Positions 54,704-64,000 of a DNA stretch of 64,000 nt are shown here, in pieces. The stretch is from assembly GCF_019925205.1 (NCBI RefSeq), contig NC_083568.1, positions 5,446,237-5,510,236 on the forward strand, read 5' to 3'. A program made the translations under genes and the position numbers. Origin of the DNA: Metopolophium dirhodum. Taxonomy: Eukaryota > Arthropoda > Insecta > Hemiptera > Aphididae. The notes below the pieces were generated by a model, which had not been told where the DNA came from, did no database searches, and saw only the letters and a program-made list of their open reading frames with translations. Positions within the stretch are counted from its first letter, which is position 1, and each line of letters begins with the position of its first letter.

Positions 54704-54737
54704 TATATGGTATAGTGGTATACCACGATACCATATA
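54704..54737. repeat. 34 bp near-perfect palindrome
   Basis: Seventeen bases on each side of 54720/54721 pair with one mismatch (54714 against 54727). The half-site starts TATATGGTATAGTGG. It is far longer than chance palindromes usually are, even in AT-rich DNA, and includes G and C pairs. It lies just upstream of the LINE endonuclease remnant. Confidence 0.85.
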
Positions 54738-54769
54738 TGTAGGTACTTGATAAAACGGTTATAAGCGTG

Positions 54770-55390
54770 GTTCTTACCAACGTCTGCCGACCAAATCATC
54801 AAGTTACATGAAAGTTCGAAACGTGTGACAATACCACTACCACAGGCCACATATTATATGCAAATAGAAAATCTTTTGGACCTTTGCTCAGATCATTATC
54901 CTGTATCTCTGACTGCAAACACAACAGTCCTTATAGCCGTTTCCCTAGCCCCTCTCCCCGTCCATAAACGGCACTACATTATAACTGGTACACATTTAAA
55001 CACTAAGAACAAAACTAGATAATATTTAAGCTTAAGCCATTTGAACATATCGACGAATTCGCTGAATGCAATCTTCTACTGGAAACGCCTCAACAACCAT
55101 TCGAACCAATCCTTCCTATATATAACCAAATTCGTACCTTAATCTCAGAAAAGCGTCAAAGTATCGTGAGTCGAACGGCAGCAAACCAAAAGTACCCCCG
55201 TGACAAAAAACCATTGTAATAATTTAACCAAGCTTCTGAAAATAAAACTTGCAAATAATGAAAATGACTCTTACGACAATATACGACCACTAGATCCATA
55301 ATCGACGGCTCGCTTTCAAAAACAATACGCAAAACCTTAAATCGCAAAACAACCTCTTCATATAACCTTAAAAAAAACCACATTGTAACT
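54770..55390 (+). pseudogene. Decayed jockey-like LINE: endonuclease end and linker to RT
   Basis: From about 54779 the frame reads PTSADQII, then YYMQIENLLDL and CSDHYPVSLTA (54840-54915). The SDH at 54888-54896 is the conserved histidine block at the end of the apurinic-type endonuclease domain of non-LTR elements. After a break, LKPFEHIDEF and related residues (about 55032-55150) and LLKIKLANNENDSYDN (about 55228-55275) fit the linker between endonuclease and reverse transcriptase in jockey-clade ORF2. DGSLSKTIRKTLNRK (about 55302-55347) fits the DGSLWK block that precedes the reverse transcriptase. At least three stops or frameshifts interrupt it. Both the N-terminal endonuclease and the reverse transcriptase are absent. 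It is a dead fragment; its orientation matches the LINE C-terminal fragment 3.2 kb downstream, but the missing middle is not between them. Confidence 0.75.
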
Positions 55391-55573
55391 AGATGAAAAT
55401 GTCACTTATATACTATCTTTTTCCAGTTTTCTTGAACAATTTTTTTTTAAAAAACAAAAATAAACGCTTAGTGTACGAAAAACACTAACGTGTGGATCGC
55501 ATATAATTATGACGGTTAAAAGAAAATAATAATAGGCCAACGATCGTCGGCTGTACACTACCTACTTTAAAAT
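55391..55573. other. Short AT-rich spacer
   Basis: No feature recognised between the LINE fragment and the SINE target site. Confidence 0.5.
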
Positions 55574-55884
55574 AATATTATATATGGGGGGACGAGGTGG
55601 CCGAGCGGTATAACGCGACGGATTCGGCACAGCCGGTCCGAGTTCGATCCTCGACCACTGGGCGGCATTTTTCTCCGTGCAAGTCACGGTGTCCGGAGAA
55701 CAAGTGCCGCCATCCCCCCACCCCGGGGCACGGCAGAAACCTACGGGTGCCCCATTAGAAATTCTGCCAAACACAACACACACGTGTACCAACCTACCCA
55801 ATATAAAACCTACCAAACCTACCCAATATAAAACCTACAGTACCCTCCCCACACCCAATGGCCTATGTTGCCGCGGGTTACTCA

Positions 55885-55926
<42 letters not shown>

Positions 55927-55933
55927 TATATAT
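55574..55933 (+). mobile_element. tRNA-Ser-derived SINE with 12 bp target duplication
   Basis: The element runs from 55586 to the end of a 37-base A tail (55887-55923). Its head GACGAGGTGGCCGAGCGG (55591-55608) matches the 5' end of insect tRNA-Ser genes and holds a polymerase III A box (TGGCCGAGCGG, 55598-55608). A B box, GAGTTCGATCC, lies at 55640-55650, which is the normal spacing. The tRNA-unrelated body has GGCGGCA/TGCCGCC arms (about 55661 and 55706) and a near-duplicate ACCTACCCAATATAAAACC (about 55793 and 55818). The element is flanked by AATATTATATAT at 55574-55585 and 55922-55933 (overlapping the last two A residues), a perfect 12 bp target duplication of the type made by LINE-driven insertion. 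The intact A tail and duplication indicate a recent insertion. The tRNA head is degenerate after the D arm, so it is not a working tRNA gene. Confidence 0.9.
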
Positions 55934-57242
55934 TTTATGTCAGAGTCGTATCGATCGTTTGACCAGCCAACGGTTAATATGATTATGATGTCACGATGGT
56001 ATTATTATATAAGTCTTATCCGGGCGGTCGCGTGTATAGCGCCGTTCGTCGCGGAAAATTTTCCAAAAACAACCGACGGGCTCTGGGCACGGCAATAATT
56101 ATAAGTTATATGTACGAGTGCGCATGCACCGCGGGGACAACGCAAGCGAATATAATAATATTGTAACCGTACCTGATAACAATATAACATTGCGATAATG
56201 GTTTAAATGACGAATAAAACGAAGCCGCGACGGACACGCGGATTATCCGAACGGTTTTTGGACGTCCGCCAAATATTGAAGTCTGGTCAATAAAACGAAT
56301 TGTAATATCACACATGGGAAACGTCCGGAAATATCAAAACGACAGTAATTACATCGTATCCCTCTCCGCCGGTAACATATACTATACAATAATTATAGAA
56401 TAACATACGCGTAGTACGATAGCCGCGTGTTTGTTGTATTTATATTTTATTTTGCGGTCAGTGCGCGTTTAATATTATGCGCGAAATACACGATACGATA
56501 TCGTGTTATGATGACGATAGTTTGAAAAATATTATATCCTTCTCGATATCATTATCGAATAAATCGAGTGGCGGACACGGTGGTTGGCGTGTGTGTGCGC
56601 GCGCGCGCCCAGCAGCAGCAGTCGTTGGCTACCGGACGATCGTAAAATGAAAAAAAAAAAAAAACTAGAAGCTATATTATTATTATGCTTTATACCTACG
56701 CCGGAAAAAATAATATTATTCGCCGCCACTCGTCGCGTCATCTCGTCCACGCGGCGCTCTCCGACTACGCTTCTCTGCGTGAATATGTTATTATCATCGA
56801 AAAAGTTATCCGAGTTATCCGATCGCCTATATTATGTACATCGCGCGTTGCGCATTGTATAATATTATTATTAAACAGTACCATTATCACAGCACAATAT
56901 ACACGCATTATAGGCACGTACCTATAAGCGACGCGCGCCGTTTTTTTCCGACCAGTTTTGTTTGGATATCTATTCGCCGTGCCCAGCGCGCGAGTACCTA
57001 TATACACACGTATAATAATAATATTATATTATTACTTATCCGTATTACGATGTGGAAGCGACGTAATTTTTGTGCCCGACTATTATAACGCGACGTGTAC
57101 CTACATACGGACGCATGTAATAATAATATAAAAATTAATAATCCTACAGCCACTATATAATTACCACCGTCGTCTCCTCCGTTCGCCCTTCCGACCCCGC
57201 CCCGCCCGCGCGTACCCATCTACGCACAGGAGACGCTACATA

Positions 57243-57277
<35 letters not shown>

Positions 57278-57790
57278 TTGTGTATTATGCACGCGCTTTA
57301 GCGACGGAATCGTATATATATATATATATATATATAGGTCCTCCCCGATGCCTATAATATATTATAGGTACACCCCCCGCCCCCCCTCGCCGCTAAAGTA
57401 TCGGTTGATGGCCAGCTCTCGTGCACACGGATTTTTCATTATTAATCATTTATTTATTATTACACGTCGATCGGCAGGGCCTCCAGACACACGCCTTCGA
57501 AACGACGCGTACGCATAGTATAGTTGTATTATGGGTGTAGGTACGCGTTTAATAATAATATGTGGAAAAAAAAAATAAATGTTTGCCGAACCGGACTCCG
57601 GCGTTACACGTCGATGATTTTTTTTCCGTATCGTATTTTTTTTTTTTTTTTTACACTCCTTGCCCTACAGGTCGGATATTATATTTTCGAAACGCGCCGG
57701 ACGTTTTTCTTTTTCCGAGGCGGAAAAACGCAACGCGAAATCTAGATACCTACTATGCGAGCCGCGCATAAACAGCACGAACTACTGCAA
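55934..57790. other. Gene-free AT-rich DNA with microsatellites
   Basis: No gene is recognisable. (AAT)n at 57247-57276 and (TA)n at 57312-57336 lie 35 bp apart. GC-rich short runs occur near 56599 (GCGC) and 57195-57215. Open frames here are AT-repeat artefacts. Confidence 0.6.
57247..57336. repeat. (AAT)n and (TA)n microsatellite pair
   Basis: (AAT)10 at 57247-57276 and (TA)12 at 57312-57336, separated by 35 bp. Confidence 0.9.
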
Positions 57791-58260
57791 GCAGGCTGGG
57801 CAAGTCAACGATTTTTTTTTTTTTTGACTCGTTAAGTTAAGTTATTTTTGATTCATGAAGTTAAGTCGAGTTAAAAGTTACTCGTATTTTTTTTCGTTAA
57901 CTCGTTAAAAGTTAACTTTGAATAAATAAACTATAGCTCAACTCAGTGTAAAGTTAAAATTTGCAAATTTGCAAAAATAAAAAATTCCAGTCACATAATA
58001 TGGTTGATTAGACAGTTTTTCTTTACGTTCAAGAAAATTACTGGGGAAATTTAAAATGATACATCAAAGTAAGAGACACATTAAAAAATTTGAATTATTC
58101 TTCGGACGAAAATTAACTTAATTTAGATATTTTTGAAATGAAATTAACTTGAAGTTAACACGTTAATCTTGAAAAAAAGTAACTTATTAAGTCAAAAGTT
58201 GATTTGAAAAAAAAATGAACGAGTTAATTAACTTTGAACTCGTTAATGACCAGCTTTGCG
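57791..58260. mobile_element. GCTGGGCA-type inverted-repeat element (MITE-like)
   Basis: The left end reads GCAGGCTGGGCAAGTCAACGA (first 20 of it at 57791-57810). The right end, reverse complemented, reads GCAAAGCTGGTCATTAACGA (58240-58259), so about 15 of 20 positions agree after a small shift. The 470 bp interior repeats words such as ACTCGTTAA and AAGTTAAC in both orientations, giving many internal inverted repeats. There is no transposase frame. The structure is that of a non-autonomous, fold-back-prone element; a target duplication is not clear. A 20-base string at 6891-6910 resembles its left end. I think similar repeats are common in aphids, by recollection only. Confidence 0.5.
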
Positions 58261-58629
58261 AAATAGACGCCGTTGCACACCCGATGGATGTTCATTTCGC
58301 ACACACAATAATAATAATTATACACGCGCGGCAGGCGTACCTATATTATGTAAGGCGTTTGTTGTATATTTCTCGTGGCAATTATATAATATTGTATTGT
58401 ATTATATTATAATACATAATGTATACTTCTGTACAACTTGCTAATAGGAAGCATATCACATTATCGCATAATATAATGCTATAGTATATACAAATACAAT
58501 ATTATAATTTATTTTTTCGCAGCGTGTCGAGCTTTTATTTTCGTCGAGTTCCGAATACGAACGGCGGTCTTCGTATACTATTACGATTTTTCGAATATTA
58601 AATTGATAATAATTATTATTACCTATACT

Positions 58630-59109
58630 TTGCGCTGCAGTAAACCAACTGCAAGACTTACAAAACACTAAACTAAACGAGATTAAAAGAAGAGACATCT
58701 GCCGGTAGACAAACCCAAAACTCACTCGGAAAGAGGAGAAGATTCTTAACCGACTTCGCATGTAGGACACACCGGAATTACTCATGGTTTCCCTATGGCC
58801 AGAGAGCAGCCTCCCATCTGTCAAACCTGTGGAGCTGCATTAACCGTCAAACACATAATAACCAACTGTTTAATGTACAACCAGGAACGCGCCGATTATT
58901 GGATATCCTACAACCTAGACACCGCCACTTGGACCCAATCATGTAAAAAACATAGACAAAATTAATTTTTCAAAACAAACAAAATTGTTCGATTGTATTT
59001 AAAAAAAAAAAAAAATGTTTTAACCTAATCAAATAATTTATCTGTATAACTATTATGGCCTCTGTTGTCGATGTTACTGTCGATGTTATTTTGATCAATA
59101 AAAAAAAAA
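58630..59109 (+). pseudogene. Jockey-like LINE C-terminal fragment with CCHC motif and tail
   Basis: The frame shows KLTRKEEKILNRLR (about 58710-58757), as in the RREExxLNRLR block that ends the RNase H region of jockey-clade ORF2. After a frameshift near 58760 it continues VGHTGITHGF and QPPICQTCGAALTVKHIITNC (about 58764-58868), a Cx2Cx7Hx4C zinc-knuckle-like motif typical of these proteins. After a second frameshift, GPNHVKNIDKINF and KLFDCI lead to a stop at 59000-59002. An A run follows the stop. A 3' untranslated region of about 100 bases then ends in AATAAAAAAAAAAC at 59097-59110. This looks like a 5'-truncated insertion: all upstream domains are missing and only two frame breaks are visible in the C-terminal part, so it may be younger than the fragment at 33541. 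No clear target duplication was found. Confidence 0.85.
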
Positions 59110-62100
59110 CCATTTTTTCTCGGCTTCGGGAAATAATTTAAGTAGAAGCTGGTATATACACCTACCTGTGTATTTCCGATTTATATTAACCACGGGTACC
59201 CATAGTATACCGCAGTATCTGTTCTTCAACAGTTTTCAAGAGTCGATGGTGTAAGCTCGTGGTCAAATTTATTCGACCTCTTCTGAGGAGACGCCAGCCA
59301 TATTTCTCTCGGTTTTTTTTTATTGAATATTTTATACACAACGTTATTGTACTCGACAAACTTTCCTTAAAATGTATAAATAGTTAACGATTTGTATCTA
59401 AATTGAAACAAAGTAATTTATTTCCATTATTATTACGATTTATTCGACTTGAAAAAACAACCGGCATCTCTACAGCTGGGCAGCTGTTTGTCTTAGATCA
59501 TAATCAAGAAATGAACATTTTTTTTTAAAAAACTGTACGTTGACAATTGTCCCACTCACGGAAATGGACAATGTTCGACAGAAATGTGTGTTTAGCTTCC
59601 CAGCTGCAGGTCTGAAAGTAATTTGCTTATTTTTTTCAGATGTAAAAACCTTTTTTTTGTTTTTACATAAACGAACATCTTAGGTACGGAAAAAAAGTTA
59701 TTTACAGCTCACCTTTGTGTATCGTCGTGTGTAGGTAGGTACGGGATAACGTATAATCAATGATTCGCGAAGTATCTTATTCGAGTAAAAGACACTATAC
59801 GATGGTACCCAAGGGTCACGTAAATCTACGGACCCCTCTTACGGATGTCTGGAAAACTTTAACGCCAATAAATACACAGCAGCCGGCGAATCTGAATGAA
59901 TATGCTTTTCACATATATAACAAACAGTATATCATAATAAAGTTATCAATTTATCGTAAACCCAATAAGGAACGTCTTGCGGTCGGCGGCCGATTGAAAA
60001 ACCGTACGTTTTTCTCTCTCGTCCCGTACCGCGCGATGCGACATAATAATAATGTTATTAGTTTTATCATAATATTATAATAATATTATTTTATATATAA
60101 TGACAAAGGTCGCTGGCGTCGAGGAGGTTTTCAAATATAGGGCAACCAATGCAAAACATAAATAAATAAACAAAATGCGCGTACGTACATTTCACAATAT
60201 TACAGCATGCATATTTCTACCTACATATACCTACGCTGCATGCACATTGTGCAACGCCGTCGCCCGTCGTTATATTGTTAAATGCAATTTTTTTTTACCG
60301 CAAACGCACTTTACGTCCTGACTGTTCGAAACGTAATAACCGGCTCTTCATCAAGAACTGATACAATCGTCGTGTGTTCAACGAGCTGTTCCGTTATAAT
60401 ATTATGTGCGTATGGTTAAAATAAAAAAATAACAAGAAGAATAAGGATAAAAAATGCCGGCACACCGCTGCTGCAGCCATCATCTCTTCGCTATTCATAA
60501 ATCGGAAACACAGAAATGAAAAGCGAAACAATAAATAATGCGCTGGCCTTCAATAATATAACATTGTGTACGGATAGATAAGACCTGCGGGATTTACATT
60601 TCAGTTATAATTCCTCGACTGAATAATATTATTATAATATGTTTGACCGCGATAGGAATCAATTTTTTTTTTCTCCGGCCATTATTGTCATATTGTTTTG
60701 TTATCATTACAAAACTTTTAGGTTTTAAAAAGAAAGAAAAAATTCCTAGGTATATAATATTGTATTCGCTTGTGCGGCTCACGACGTGGAATAACAATAA
60801 TAATTATCAAAGAAATACGAGTGTGAAAATAATAATATAATTTATACGAGTAATAATAATAATTCCATGCCTACATTATAATATAAGCGCATGTTCAGTG
60901 TGTATAATACGCGTCTCGTCGGTGTATCCAAATGGCATGACTATCAATATTTTACACACATCACCCATCAAATAATATTTATCTTGAACGTTTTAATGGT
61001 GTCTTGTACAAACACGCTTGCTCATATTATATGAATAATATAATAATATATGGCTAGTGTGTGCGAGAATATTATGTTTTCGATATAAACCGTTTTTTTT
61101 TTTTTTTATTTTTGTTTTCCGTTTCCCACAAATCATGTACATATGCACATATTATACCGTACACATTATACATTCTAAAATGCAGTGAAATGCCTAATGG
61201 TCGGACGTTTGTCCGAGACGAATATTCTCGTGTACAATATCATGTATAAAAATAATAATATTAACACTAATCGATTCATACTTCAATAATCGATTTTTTT
61301 TTTTTATCAGATCGTATATAGAACGTTTTAAACGGTGCGTGCATATTGCGCGAATGATACGTTAGACAGTTTTTATCGGTTATAAGGGTTATTAAAATGT
61401 AAAAAAAAAATAATAATAATAAATGAGCGGTCGTGTCTGTCTTCTGTCGGCAAAATAATTAAACGAATCGCCGCACCGACTCTGCGAATGTGCTAGACCG
61501 TTGCGACGAGTCTGCGTACCCCATCGCCGCACCAAAACATGACAAAGTGTGCGTTATCGTTAATGGTCATACACGCTCATACGGAAACGACAGTGTTTAT
61601 TACGATATTATATTATAATAGTCTGTTATTTTATAAAGGCTGAACGCAAGAACGAAGAAACGACCGATCGCGTTTATAAAATATTTCCTATATCGTCCAA
61701 CATTGTCCGGCCAACTTCACGGACCTCCAAGAACTACCAATATGCGATAATCATGACCGTGTTCGACGCGAGAACAAAACGCAAGAAACAATGTTAACGC
61801 GAAATGATAACGGTCCCTATGGTTATTGTTTCGACATTGTTGCCACTACACACTATCACTTTTTAGTTTTTTTTCCCGGTCTGTTATTTTGATTCGAAAA
61901 CTGTGTGGTTTTTTCTTATCGGTTTATCATCGTCATAATGATAATACAAGCCTGGAAAACGGTCTGGGTCACACCGTCACGGATGTATTAATGCGACGCC
62001 GACAGAATATTATGATCGTACGAGCAGAAAGCGACTACTGCGACACGTGTTGCGCCTTCCTCGCCGTTGGATTTTTTAATTCGGTGTGGTGGTGGGTGGG

Positions 62101-62362
62101 TGGGGGGGGGGGGCTGGAGTCTTTCACGGGAGTCGGGTGATGATGACGTCTCTCTCTTCCCACCACTTTCCAGGCAGGGCTCGTTTCAAATCTTCTTTTT
62201 TCCTCCTTCGAAACTCAATGCGCTGCTGCACCGGACCTCGAGAATGTCATAGGACGTCATGACTGTGCAGTATCGTTCTTGTGTTGGCGCGTTGCAGTCC
62301 GCGGGAAAACGATATGGCTATGCGTAATAATAATGCCGTCCCATGTATATAATGTGTGCAGC
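59110..62362. other. Gene-free AT-rich DNA
   Basis: No gene is recognisable. The plus-strand frame 59760-60080 is open for 106 codons and not simple repeat, but matches no family I know and ends in isoleucine-rich repeat. T runs occur near 61089-61103, and a G12 run lies at 62102-62113. Confidence 0.6.
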
Positions 62363-62468
62363 TTACAATACGATATTTTTATTATTGTACAATACGATAT
62401 TATTATTATTATTGTACAATACGATATTATTATTATTATTGTACAATACGATATTATTATTATTATAT
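62363..62468 (+). repeat. Minisatellite, 27 bp unit, about four copies
   Basis: Copies begin at 62387, 62414 and 62441 with a slightly shorter, diverged copy at 62363. Each unit is GTACAATACGAT followed by an (ATT)n run. The three last copies are near-identical, which suggests recent slippage. Since 27 is a multiple of three, the frames across it encode a repeated peptide (YDIIIIIVQ), but this is a consequence of the repeat and not evidence of a gene. Confidence 0.95.
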
Positions 62469-62690
62469 AAACGCGTCTTCGTGTGGCGGCGGCGGCGGTG
62501 GTTGCAGCGCAGTGAATGAACTCGCGCGACGGGTCTTTGTGGCCGCTTCTATGCGCGCGCGCCGTTCTCAGAACCGGAATTAATGTCGCAAATGTGAAGC
62601 TATTTTAATGGCCGTACCGCCGCTCGGGTTTTTTAGACGTTGACGTTCAGTCGCGGCATTTAGGTCTCGATTTTTTCTCCTCCACAATTA

Positions 62691-62748
62691 CGCACTCACA
62701 CACACGCACTCACACACACGCACACACACACACGTACACACACACACA

Positions 62749-62818
<70 letters not shown>

Positions 62819-62840
62819 CACACACACACAAGCACACACA
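62691..62840. repeat. Compound (CA)n microsatellite
   Basis: A 150 bp CA-rich tract; the pure part runs from about 62752 to 62811 (30 units). The left part carries regularly placed ACGCACTC and ACGTAC interruptions, suggesting an older, mutated section next to a younger pure section. It is the longest simple repeat in the window. Confidence 0.95.
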
Positions 62841-63867
62841 TTACCACTCCACGTCCACGAGCCGCAGCCGGTCGACTTTAATTAGCGTACTGCGCTGTAC
62901 ATCGATATATACGCGACGAGTACACGCTGCACGTGCGTACGCGCCGCGCGGGGCGGAGAAAAAAGCCGTCATTGCGCGATGCCGCCGCGAAGAATGCAGT
63001 TTAAATGCGTTTTGTAGGTCCGAAAGATGATAATAGTGCGCTATTATATTATATCATGTGCCTATATATATATATATATATAATAATACAAGTCGCGCTG
63101 CTGCGTATAACGCGTATAGGCGAGCGGTGCGTGGTTTTGTACTTTTTTTCCGTCTCCGATTCCGCCGATCACTCCAATTAAAACAGACGAAACGATCGGG
63201 AAAGCGCAACGGAAAAAAAAAAAGGCTCGGAGACGGTAAAAAACGCCGACGCCGGTTTCCGTTTCCCACACCGGTCGACCGACGACGACGATTTCGCAGC
63301 GTCCGCGAATAAGTCGGCTGGCTGGCTGCAGAATATTTCGACCACGAGATCCGAAACCCGAGACGGCCATAACCCGCACTCGCTGCAGACCCGCCCATCG
63401 GACACCTCCGCCACATCGATCATCAGCCGCGTAGACACTATACTATGCCTAGACGAAAAAAATAATACATAAATAATATTATAATAGTGTATCGTACTGA
63501 AACCTCTAAAGACCGGGACACTCTCGGTCGATGACCGGCTCGGAGAGTTCTGTGCACACCGTAGAAAGTTTGTAGTTGGTTCCTAACGGCCTGCACGGTC
63601 CTACGTACCGATAGGGTGTATCGTGTGTTTATAAGTATGTGGATACAGAGACGACGGCGGGCGAGCTCGTCGGGGTCGACGATTTTCAACTCTGATAGGC
63701 CCGCCGCCGAACGTCTTGTGTCGTTGACGTTATCATTTCGTTTCTGAAGTCACCGAATAATACGGTCTGGGTATACATCGGAAACGAAACTCGTAGGAAC
63801 TTATCGTCCGACCACCGGTCGATTTTTTCACTCCATCCCCCGAACAACGCGTCATCATTGATAACGT

Positions 63868-63901
<34 letters not shown>

Positions 63902-64000
63902 CATAATGTAATATAATATTATAATGCGAATTATAATACTCCGTCTGACTGCATTTCCGCAGTTGTCCGTTTAAAGTACATATTATTGTAATAATGGCGT
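62841..64000. other. GC- and CpG-rich stretch, no recognised gene
   Basis: From about 62860 to 63440 the sequence is distinctly more GC- and CpG-rich than the rest, and both strands have open frames (for example 63054-63416 and 63178-63438, minus strand). None matches a family I know; a GC-rich stretch lacks stops by chance more often. A TA run lies at 63066-63082 and (CT)n at 63870-63898. Such an island could mark a promoter or first exon near the window end, but no start, donor or core promoter could be assigned. Confidence 0.45.
63870..63898. repeat. (CT)n microsatellite
   Basis: About 14 perfect CT units. Confidence 0.95.

Noticed and set aside
55591..55665. Functional tRNA-Ser gene
   Set aside because: The head matches tRNA-Ser, but the anticodon region and acceptor 3' side are degenerate, and the sequence continues into a SINE body with A tail and target duplication.
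59760..60080. 106-codon plus-strand frame
   Set aside because: Ends in an isoleucine-rich AT repeat and matches no family I recognise.
1..64000. CRISPR array, operon or phage-like system
   Set aside because: No direct repeats with unique spacers of even length, no ribosome-binding-site-led gene series, and eukaryotic repeat content throughout.
1..64000. Known insect microRNA genes
   Set aside because: Scanning by eye for common mature sequences such as let-7, miR-1, bantam and miR-10 gave no match; a computed search could still find others.

Overview
This 64 kb window looks like non-coding nuclear DNA from an insect, most probably an aphid. The evidence is its compositional style: very AT-rich sequence built from endless TATAATATTATA and TAGGTACCTA-type words, frequent CpG inside that AT-rich background, very dense (CA)n, (AAT)n and (GA)n microsatellites, long homopolymers, and remnants of jockey-like LINEs plus a tRNA-derived SINE with a long A tail. 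The organism call is an inference from style; no gene here identifies a species. Nothing looks bacterial or phage-like: there are no operons, ribosome-binding sites or long ORFs, and every open frame is shorter than about 160 codons and is mostly low complexity or chance.

Layout. 1-31 kb is a gene-free tract of AT-rich DNA with scattered GC/CpG-rich patches and microsatellites; two good splice-donor strings near 1235 and 3031 hint at possible untranslated leader exons. 31.4-37.3 kb is the first mobile-element cluster: a 288 bp tandem duplication, a hAT-type MITE with degenerate 8 bp target duplication, a minus-strand jockey-like LINE 3' remnant, and two short inverted-repeat elements. 37.3-50.9 kb is again AT-rich and gene-free. 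50.9-59.1 kb is the second mobile-element cluster: a possible minus-strand retroposon tail, a LINE endonuclease-region remnant, a tRNA-Ser-derived SINE with clear 12 bp target duplication, a GCTGGGCA-type inverted-repeat element, and a LINE C-terminal remnant with CCHC motif and tail. 59.1-64 kb is gene-free and ends in a GC-rich, repeat-rich stretch with a 27 bp minisatellite and a long (CA)n tract.

How it works together: I see no functional gene system. The retrotransposon pieces are decayed (stops, frameshifts, truncation) and cannot act by themselves. The SINE is the only element that looks young; SINEs of this kind are copied by LINE machinery supplied from elsewhere in the genome. The window is best read as intergenic DNA or one or more very large introns. 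I did not find an undescribed biological system; the findings list the structures I consider most worth checking.
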